NCBI GenBank assembly: GCA_029882675.1 | Contig: JAOUKJ010000143.1 | Location: forward strand, 1-8,917 | DNA: 8,917 nucleotides | Direction of reading: 5' to 3' | Source of the DNA: Cyclobacteriaceae bacterium | GTDB taxonomy: Bacteria; Bacteroidota; Bacteroidia; Cytophagales; Cyclobacteriaceae | In this document: piece by piece, positions 1 to 5,065 of the stretch | How the letters are laid out: every line of letters begins with the position of its first letter | How positions within the stretch are numbered: the first letter of the stretch is position 1 | The notes under the pieces: model-generated | The model's input: the letters and a program-made list of their open reading frames with translations, nothing else | Databases searched by the model: none | Told to the model about the DNA's origin: nothing | Position numbers and translations under genes: made by a program

Positions 1-1
1 T

Positions 2-289
2 GCCGTAGATGATTTTAGTAAAGTCATTGAGATAGACGATAACTTTATTGAAGCATATTACCAGCGGGGAAAAGCACAACAGCAGTTAATGGCCTATGAA
101 GAAGCCATCAAAGATTGCACAAAGGTGTTGCAGTTACATCCAAAGAACGCAGATGCTTACCACCTTCGCGGTTTATTGTTACTTGAATTTGGACGAATTG
201 ATGAAGCGTGTAAAGATTTGAGTAAAGCCGGGGAATTGGGCGACGTGACCGTTTATGAAGTAATAAGGGAACGCTGTAACAAAAACTAA
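2..289 (+). CDS. TPR-repeat protein, C-terminal part (5' end outside window)
   Basis: The reading frame is open from the left edge, with first complete codon at base 2, and ends at TAA 287-289. It gives 95 visible residues. The internal ATG at base 89 lies inside a TPR and is not the real start. The helix-pair spacing and conserved positions fit tetratricopeptide repeats: Y-x-R-G around residues 20-23, then A-I-K-D around 35-38, then P-K-N-A-D-A-Y-x-L-R-G around 48-58, ending in D-E-A-C-K-D-L. At least two full repeats and a partial one are visible. TPR domains act as protein-protein scaffolds, so the repeat class is clear but no specific function can be assigned. The C-terminus ends soon after the last repeat. 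The gene converges on pdhB, with 51 bp between the two stop codons. No signal peptide can be judged because the N-terminus is missing. Confidence 0.85.
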   Translation, partial: AVDDFSKVIEIDDNFIEAYYQRGKAQQQLMAYEEAIKDCTKVLQLHPKNADAYHLRGLLLLEFGRIDEACKDLSKAGELGDVTVYEVIRERCNKN

Positions 290-317
290 AAAAAAACGAC
301 CGTATATGACGGCCGTT
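288..317 (-). terminator. Intrinsic terminator downstream of pdhB (between convergent genes)
   Basis: Read on the minus strand, a 7-bp stem (CGGCCGT with ACGGTCG, one G-U pair, 5-nt loop) spans 315-309 and 303-297. It is extended by two A-T pairs and followed by a run of nine T (296-288). It lies 24 bp past the pdhB stop. On the plus strand the same stem has an A-C mismatch and is followed only by TTGATTAATTTC, so it should work better for pdhB than for the TPR gene. Confidence 0.8.
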
Positions 318-340
318 GATTAATTTCTTTACTTTATTAG

Positions 341-1318
341 TTATCGATAGGTGACACTTTTCACACTTTCAACGGTACGTTTCACACTTGGCAAAATCAC
401 ATCGATCAGGTTTGGTGCATAAGGAAGTGGTGCATCCAGGCTATTGACACGCTGAATTGGCGCATCAAGATAATCGAAGGCATTTTTTTGAACATGGTAC
501 GTGATTTCAGATGAAATAGCTGCCAAAGGCCAGGCTTCTTCTACAATCACCAGACGATTGGTTTTCTTCACCGAATTAACGATTGCCGCATAATCAATGG
601 GGCGCACTGTACGCAAATCGATAACCTCAGCAGATATACCTTCTTTTTCTAATTCACGGGCTGCTTCCAGTGCTACTTTGATAATTTTCCCAAAAGATAC
701 GATGGTGACATCCTTTCCTTCCCTTTTTACATCAGCCACACCAATAGGAATAAGGTATTCCTCTTCCGGCACTTCACCTTTCTCGCCATACATAACTTCA
801 GATTCCATAAAAATAACCGGATCATCATCGCGGATAGCGGATTTTAACAAACCTTTGGCATCATATGGATTGGAAGGAATAAGCACCTTGAGTCCGGGTG
901 TATTGGCATACCAGTTTTCAAAATTTTGCGAATGTTGAGCAGAGAGCATCCCTGCATTTCCTGTTGCTCCTCTAAATACAATAGGCACATTATACTGACC
1001 ACCTGACATGTACAACATTTTAGCAGCACTGTTAATAATTTGGTCTATGGCCACCAAAGAAAAGTTGAAAGTCATGAATTCAATGATGGGTCTTAAACCA
1101 TTCATTGCAGAACCAATACCCAAGCCGGTAAAACCCAATTCCGCAATTGGCGTATCTATTATCCGATCGGGCCCGAACTCTTCCAGCATGCCCTGACTTA
1201 CTTTATATGCACCGTTGTATTCCGCCACTTCTTCACCCATAAGGTAAACGCTTTTGTCGCGTCTCATTTCTTCTGACATGGCCTCTCTCAGGGCTTCCCT
1301 AAACTGGATCGTTCTCAT
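341..1318 (-). CDS. pdhB: Pyruvate dehydrogenase E1 component, beta subunit
   Basis: This is the beta half of the thiamine-diphosphate-dependent E1 enzyme. With E1-alpha it decarboxylates pyruvate and transfers the acetyl group to lipoyl-E2, feeding acetyl-CoA into the TCA cycle in the cytoplasm. The 325-aa length is normal for the family. Recognisable blocks are GEEVAEYNGAYKVSQGM (28-44), TPIAELGF with Glu60 at the position that contacts the cofactor aminopyrimidine, and SAQHSQNFENWY (126-137) with the conserved active-site His129. The C-terminal transketolase domain begins near residue 190 and includes EVIDLRTVRPID and VEEAW. The gap-free match to the pyruvate-type EYNGAYK block favours pyruvate over branched-chain 2-oxoacid specificity. 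The start is an ATG with a promoter-like site shortly upstream. Terminators lie on both sides and no pdhA or pdhC gene is adjacent, so it is probably transcribed alone. Confidence 0.95.
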   Translation of the reverse strand: MRTIQFREALREAMSEEMRRDKSVYLMGEEVAEYNGAYKVSQGMLEEFGPDRIIDTPIAELGFTGLGIGSAMNGLRPIIEFMTFNFSLVAIDQIINSAAKMLYMSGGQYNVPIVFRGATGNAGMLSAQHSQNFENWYANTPGLKVLIPSNPYDAKGLLKSAIRDDDPVIFMESEVMYGEKGEVPEEEYLIPIGVADVKREGKDVTIVSFGKIIKVALEAARELEKEGISAEVIDLRTVRPIDYAAIVNSVKKTNRLVIVEEAWPLAAISSEITYHVQKNAFDYLDAPIQRVNSLDAPLPYAPNLIDVILPSVKRTVESVKSVTYR

Positions 1319-1345
1319 TAAGACTGGTTATTTTAAATTAGGCCG

Positions 1346-1377
1346 TAAAAATACAATCAGGACATCGAACGGCAAAA
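1346..1377 (-). promoter_or_regulatory. Possible pdhB promoter (Bacteroidota type)
   Basis: On the minus strand TATTTTTA (1353-1346) matches the -7 consensus TAnnTTTG at all fixed positions except the last. A TTTG (1376-1373) lies 19 bp upstream, within the usual -33 to -7 spacing. The start codon follows about 28 bp after the -7 box. The site sits just after the terminator of the upstream lipoprotein gene, where an independent pdhB promoter is expected. The sequence is AT-rich, so a chance match is possible. Confidence 0.4.
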
Positions 1378-1387
1378 CGAATGTAAT

Positions 1388-1416
1388 AAAAAAAAACCCC
1401 GCCAAGGCGGGGTTTT
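1388..1416 (-). terminator. Strong intrinsic terminator of the OmpA-TPR lipoprotein gene
   Basis: A GC-only stem, CCCCGC/GCGGGG, closes a 4-nt loop and is flanked by AAAA/TTTT pairs (1393-1403 with 1406-1416). On the minus strand the loop reads CTTG, a stable tetraloop type, and is followed by an uninterrupted T-run (1396-1388, broken only at 1387). It lies 22 bp past the stop of the lipoprotein gene. It should isolate that gene from pdhB. Confidence 0.9.
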
Positions 1417-1437
1417 CAAATTGTATGTTTTTACGAC

Positions 1438-3216
1438 TTACTTAAGAACATTAACAAATAGTTCGTTCGCTGCATAATTTCTAAACTCCAGATCGTTAAG
1501 CGCTTTGGCTTTCAATTCAGGATCATTACTAATTGCATTTTTCAGGTTGTCAATAACGCCCTGCAAGTTGTTGGATCTTGCTTCTGCGATAGCAGCACCG
1601 TAGTGTGCCAGCGCAAAACTTTCATCCTGAGCAGTAGCTTCTTCAAAAGAACTGATTGCATTCTGGTTGTCTTTATTGAGCAACTGAGCAAGTCCCTTGT
1701 TAAACAAGTTTACTGCGCTTTCACTTGCTGAGGACTCAGAACTAATAGCATCACCATATTTTGCCATCATAATCTCAGTAGCACCTTTCACACCATTTAC
1801 ACCCTGCGCATCCTCAGAAGACAAACCTGAGGCGTTGAGCAATGCGGCATATGCTTTTGCGTAATTACCTTGCATCAAATAAACAGAACCGAGGTTTGCA
1901 CTTACTTCTGCCGTATTGTTTTTGTTAGCAGCTATGTTCAACTGCGCTTCTGCCTTTCCAGCCAGGGCGCTCATTTGTGACGCATTCTCAATAGCCTGTG
2001 CGATATAAACAGCGCCAAGGTTGTTGTGTGCATTCCAGCTTCCACTCTTCTTAGTGGCTGCTTCATAAATGGCTGCTTTTTCATCCAGTGAAGGTGTAAG
2101 CGTAGCGGCATACATTAATTCCTTTTCAGATAATGTATCCGCAGAAACCTGACCCTGGGTAATTTGCTTGGCAAGAACTGATATCTGAGCATCAGTTTTC
2201 TTCTCCATAACAGTAAGGATCGAAGTTTTCGCTGATCTTAACTCAGGATAAATTTCATCAAATATTTTCTTGTATCCGGGAAGTTTTGAGATTTGCTTTT
2301 CCTTTTCTTCAAATGAACCGCTACCATTAACGATATTCAGGTATTGTGATTTATCTTCAGAAGAAATACCTTCATAAGCCGATAAAGCCGTTTTAAACTC
2401 ATTCCAGTCTTCTACGATAGGCTTAAGCACAAAATTGATGGAATCGGCCAGACCTTTATAATCATACCTGTCCATTTGACTTCTATACCATTTTTCGATT
2501 GCTTTGGCACGATCTTCAGATAGGCTTGAGTTAATTCGCTCTGGTCCTTCAGGAGAGTGAGTACCGGTAATTGTCACTGTACGAGTAACATTCTTTTCAG
2601 CGATGAAGGCTGTAAATTGCGTACCTCTGTCACTTCTTAATTCACTTCTTTTCAAGGCTGATCTCCCCTGATCAAAATAAATATTGATCTTGGTAGGGAC
2701 AAGCTCTTCCTGGTTGTTGTAACCATGATCAGCATAGGTAGCATAATATGCGGGCTGTGCTAATTTTGAAGTAGTGATAATACCAGGGGCCACCGGAAGA
2801 CGAGCAGTTTCAACGGGCTCTTTGCTTCCTGTAGGATCTGATGCAACACCCTGCACTTCCAGATTACCACTTTCCATTGCCGGAGCATAAGGAAATGAGT
2901 AACTTTTGGATTGACGGGGTTGTTGTGTGCTGCTGTTAGGATAATCATCCGCCTTGAATTCAATAGATTCAAGCTGCGTTTCATTGGTTCCATACTTGTA
3001 GAATGTATTTAAATTATATACCATTCCTTTTTGCAACATTTTCACAGGAAGGTTTGCGGCCATATCAAATGTGACTGTGTCCGCGTGAACTTCTAAAGGG
3101 TTAGGGTTCACCTGTAAATCCTGTTGGTCAGCCAACTTAGCCATTTTCTTGAGTGAGTTACACCCAGAAATGGCAAAGACACCTAGGATTAAAAAAGCGT
3201 AAAGTAGTTTTTTCAT
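1438..3216 (-). CDS. Outer-membrane lipoprotein with OmpA-like domain and C-terminal TPRs
   Basis: The protein has 592 aa. A type II signal peptide ends in the lipobox ISGC, making Cys19 the predicted lipidated residue. Residues after it (NSLKK) have no acidic cluster, so there is no sign of the Bacteroidota surface-export signal, and a periplasm-facing outer-membrane position is likely (inference). Residues about 40-170 form an unrecognised domain. Residues about 175-245 resemble an OmpA/MotB-type domain: a KINIYFDQGRSAL strand, VTITGTHSPEG, then LSEDRAKAI. The Asp that normally binds diaminopimelate (GxTD) is Ser221 here, while the Arg of the second motif remains (Arg236). A helical stretch without a recognised domain covers 250-385, followed by TPR-like repeats at about 390-580. 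It is probably a cell-envelope scaffold, but its partner is unknown. It has its own promoter-like site and terminator, so it is likely monocistronic. Confidence 0.75.
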   Translation of the reverse strand: MKKLLYAFLILGVFAISGCNSLKKMAKLADQQDLQVNPNPLEVHADTVTFDMAANLPVKMLQKGMVYNLNTFYKYGTNETQLESIEFKADDYPNSSTQQPRQSKSYSFPYAPAMESGNLEVQGVASDPTGSKEPVETARLPVAPGIITTSKLAQPAYYATYADHGYNNQEELVPTKINIYFDQGRSALKRSELRSDRGTQFTAFIAEKNVTRTVTITGTHSPEGPERINSSLSEDRAKAIEKWYRSQMDRYDYKGLADSINFVLKPIVEDWNEFKTALSAYEGISSEDKSQYLNIVNGSGSFEEKEKQISKLPGYKKIFDEIYPELRSAKTSILTVMEKKTDAQISVLAKQITQGQVSADTLSEKELMYAATLTPSLDEKAAIYEAATKKSGSWNAHNNLGAVYIAQAIENASQMSALAGKAEAQLNIAANKNNTAEVSANLGSVYLMQGNYAKAYAALLNASGLSSEDAQGVNGVKGATEIMMAKYGDAISSESSASESAVNLFNKGLAQLLNKDNQNAISSFEEATAQDESFALAHYGAAIAEARSNNLQGVIDNLKNAISNDPELKAKALNDLEFRNYAANELFVNVLK

Positions 3217-3251
3217 TGTGCTTTTCAGATTTAATTCATTAATTGAGTACG

Positions 3252-3282
3252 CAAAGCTATTGTTCTAAGACTAAGAATGCAA
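3252..3282 (-). promoter_or_regulatory. Promoter of the OmpA-TPR lipoprotein gene (Bacteroidota type)
   Basis: The minus strand carries TAGCTTTG (3259-3252), an exact match to the TAnnTTTG -7 element, with TTG (3282-3280) 20 bp upstream. The predicted transcription start near 3246 leaves a leader of about 30 nt before the ATG at 3216. No strong Shine-Dalgarno sequence is seen. A short tandem repeat/dyad fills the spacer and is listed separately. Confidence 0.65.
3263..3277. repeat. Tandem CTAAGA repeat forming an imperfect dyad in a promoter spacer
   Basis: TTCTAAGACTAAGAA holds two adjacent CTAAGA copies (3265-3270, 3271-3276). The 15-mer is also an imperfect palindrome centred on 3270: TTCT, AG, CT and AGAA pair, with two mismatched positions and the centre unpaired. 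It lies exactly between the -33 and -7 elements of the lipoprotein promoter. It could be an operator, but the size and AT content also allow chance. Confidence 0.35.
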
Positions 3283-3333
3283 TTATTGTGGAAAAAAATA
3301 CTTAAAAAGTTACCTGATATTATCGCTATGCTT

Positions 3334-3341
3334 TAACTTTG
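3334..3341 (+). promoter_or_regulatory. -7 promoter element for the PspC-domain gene
   Basis: TAACTTTG is an exact TAnnTTTG match, 42 bp before the ATG at 3384 and pointing toward it. The -33 side is weak: the best candidate is CTG at 3314-3316 with 17-bp spacing, with no TTG or TTTG at the expected distance. The element alone is therefore the evidence. Confidence 0.5.
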
Positions 3342-3383
3342 TAATGGTTTACAGCGTCTGTTCACCGATAATTAATTAAAATA

Positions 3384-3599
3384 ATGAAAAGGATACAATG
3401 TTTTTTTGAAGGTTATGCCTTTGGTGTCTGTACAAAACTAGGTGAAAAACTTGGTATCGCCACCTCCAGTATCCGGTTGTTTTTTATCTACACGTCTTTC
3501 CTTACAGTTGGTTCTCCGGTAATAATTTACCTGATGCTTGCCTTTGTTATGAACCTTCGGCAACATCTGCGGAGGCGTTATCCCGTGTGGTATTATTAA
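3384..3599 (+). CDS. Small PspC-domain membrane protein
   Basis: This 71-aa protein consists almost entirely of one PspC-type domain. The diagnostic pattern is visible: FGVCTKLGEKLGIATSSIRLFF (13-34), matching the family's G-V-C-x-G-L-x-x-x-L-G-I-x-x-x-x-V-R-L-x-F, followed by a hydrophobic hairpin-like stretch (about 32-56, with GSP in the middle) and a basic tail (LRQHLRRRYP). The usual first Gly-rich part of the domain is diverged, with Lys replacing Gly after VCT. PspC in enterobacteria is an inner-membrane sensor that works with PspA/PspB in envelope stress. Many Bacteroidota stand-alone PspC-like proteins have no known role, so no stress function should be assumed. The ATG follows an AT-rich leader. 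The gene is divergent from the lipoprotein and converges on the glycosyltransferase gene, with 44 bp between stop codons and no clear terminator. Confidence 0.75.
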   Translation: MKRIQCFFEGYAFGVCTKLGEKLGIATSSIRLFFIYTSFLTVGSPVIIYLMLAFVMNLRQHLRRRYPVWYY

Positions 3600-3643
3600 T
3601 ATTTTCCCAGTAGTGCGTTATTTTGTGGAAATAGCCTGAATAA

Positions 3644-4654
3644 CTACATCTCCAACTCACTGAATTTTGTTTTTCGCTGAACAAAATGATCAAAAACAAT
3701 GAGTTTTTTATACACAATGTGGTGATGGATGGGCTTAACAGGAATGGATTTTCTCTTTTTATAGTAAAGAGAGAACTGGAAAAAAAACTGCCAATGTGCC
3801 TTAAGTATTGCCACTCCATCCCGGGGGCTGTCAAAAATAAAAAACTTCAGACAGGCCACCCAGTCCAGAAACACCCGGAATAACAGGTAAATAAATAAGT
3901 GCTTTAACGGTAGATTTTTCACCAGCATAGCCAGTCCGTTTTTGAAATTCAGAAAAGTTTTTCGCGGATTACTTTTTGAAAGGGTTCCGCCACCTACATG
4001 ATAAACGGCGCTTTGTCCGCAATACATCACCTTTTTTCCTGCGTTATTTATCCTCCAGCACAGATCTATTTCCTCCATATGCGCAAAAAAATCTTCATCA
4101 AGACCTCCTGTGCTATGAAAAATCTCCGACCGCACAAATAAGCAGGCTCCTGTAGCCCAGAAAATTTGACAATTGTCGTCATATTGCCCTTGATCTTCTT
4201 CCAAATGTTGAAATATTCGACCCCTGCAAAAAGGATAGCCCAGTTTATCAATAAACCCACCTGCCGCTCCGGCATATTCAAAATGTGTTTTTTGAGAATA
4301 TGACAAAATTTTAGGTTGTACTGCAGCCACCTCCTCATCCTTCTCCATCAACTGAAGAACAGGATCTATCCAGTTTTCTGTAACTTCAACATCAGAGTTT
4401 AAAAGCACATAATACATCGCATCAACCTCTTTCAGTGCCTGATTGTAACCCTTACTGTAACCCCCGTTTTCATGGAGTCGAATTATTCGTAAATCAGGAA
4501 AGTTTGTTTTCAGGTAATCAATACTATCATCAGTAGAGCAATTATCGGCCACGATAACCTCATACCCCTGGCTGTGTTGAACCACTCCCGGCAGAAACTG
4601 CTCAAGGTGTCTCCTCCCGTTATAATTTAAAATTATTATCGCGGCAGTAACCAT
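3644..4654 (-). CDS. Family 2 glycosyltransferase (rhamnosyltransferase-like)
   Basis: This 336-aa enzyme has a GT-A fold and transfers a sugar from a nucleotide donor at the cytoplasmic membrane face. The fold begins directly at the N-terminus (IIILNYNG, 6-13). Donor-binding DNCSTDDS is at 37-44, NGGYSKGYNQAL at 63-74, and the metal/nucleotide motif NSD at 86-88, in the position of DxD. FWATGACLFVR (165-175) and GGLDEDFFAHMEEIDLCWR (183-201) supply the acidic acceptor-site residues, followed by YHVGGGTL. This layout is typical of WbbL-like rhamnosyltransferases, but sugar specificity cannot be read from sequence. Hydrophobic residues 250-274 and a basic C-terminus suggest membrane association. 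Its ATG overlaps the ybaB stop (TAATG), so translation is probably coupled. It is the last gene of the minus-strand set, and no clear terminator follows. Confidence 0.88.
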   Translation of the reverse strand: MVTAAIIILNYNGRRHLEQFLPGVVQHSQGYEVIVADNCSTDDSIDYLKTNFPDLRIIRLHENGGYSKGYNQALKEVDAMYYVLLNSDVEVTENWIDPVLQLMEKDEEVAAVQPKILSYSQKTHFEYAGAAGGFIDKLGYPFCRGRIFQHLEEDQGQYDDNCQIFWATGACLFVRSEIFHSTGGLDEDFFAHMEEIDLCWRINNAGKKVMYCGQSAVYHVGGGTLSKSNPRKTFLNFKNGLAMLVKNLPLKHLFIYLLFRVFLDWVACLKFFIFDSPRDGVAILKAHWQFFFQFSLYYKKRKSIPVKPIHHHIVYKKLIVFDHFVQRKTKFSELEM

Positions 4655-4986
4655 TATAACATACCACCCAGATCAAAACCCGGTATATTTGGGATAACCC
4701 CTTCCGTTGATTTTTTTATTTCTTCTTTTGCCATTACCTCTACTTCCTCGATGGCTTTATTTGTTGCTGCAATGATCAGGTCACGCAACATTTCCTTGTC
4801 GTCTTTATTTAAAAGACTGTCATCGATCTCCAAACCTATAACTTGTTTTTTACCATTCACAGTAGCTTTTACAAGCCCTCCCCCGGATTCGGATGAAGTA
4901 GTGATACTGGTCAGCTTCTCCTGGGCTTCCTTCATTTTATCCTGAAGCTCCTTCACCTTGCCCATCATTTTCATCATGTCAAACAT
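4654..4986 (-). CDS. ybaB: YbaB/EbfC family nucleoid-associated protein
   Basis: This small cytoplasmic DNA-binding protein belongs to a family that forms dimers and coats or organises the chromosome. It has 110 aa, close to the family norm. The Met-rich start (MFDMMKMMGKVKELQDKMKE) leads into an amphipathic coiled helix. The conserved middle includes GGGLVKATVNGKKQVIGLEID, and the end is IPNIPGFDLGGML. I chose the ATG at 4986. An in-frame TTG nine bases upstream (4995) would add only three residues, and the MFDMM start is what relatives in this phylum usually show. In many bacteria ybaB lies between dnaX and recR; here it does not. A 79-bp gap separates it from the secreted-protein gene upstream, while it overlaps the glycosyltransferase start by one base downstream. 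Confidence 0.9.
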   Translation of the reverse strand: MFDMMKMMGKVKELQDKMKEAQEKLTSITTSSESGGGLVKATVNGKKQVIGLEIDDSLLNKDDKEMLRDLIIAATNKAIEEVEVMAKEEIKKSTEGVIPNIPGFDLGGML

Positions 4987-5037
4987 ACAATTCAATTTTT
5001 AACTGGTTGGCAATTTGGCCTTAATGGGATTAATTTA

Positions 5038-5046
5038 CAAAGTATA
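5038..5046 (-). promoter_or_regulatory. Weak promoter-like site upstream of ybaB
   Basis: The only sizeable gap in the minus-strand set (4987-5065) contains TATACTTTG on the minus strand. This resembles TAnnTTTG but has three rather than two spacer bases, and no convincing -33 element stands at the right distance. It could give ybaB and the glycosyltransferase some independent expression. The support is low. Confidence 0.2.
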
Positions 5047-5065
5047 AACAATAAATATCAATGAA

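Noticed and set aside
597..938. Plus-strand open frame of 113 codons opposite pdhB
   Set aside because: It is antisense to the conserved catalytic core of pdhB. The Ser-rich composition is typical of a shadow frame.
3600..3643. Possible terminator between the convergent PspC-domain and glycosyltransferase genes
   Set aside because: TATTTTCC and GGAAATA can pair only with bulges, the stem is AT-rich and no U-tract follows on either strand.
3547..3834. Minus-strand open frame spanning the end of the PspC-domain gene and the end of the glycosyltransferase gene
   Set aside because: It overlaps two supported genes and the short gap between them. The product has no family features.
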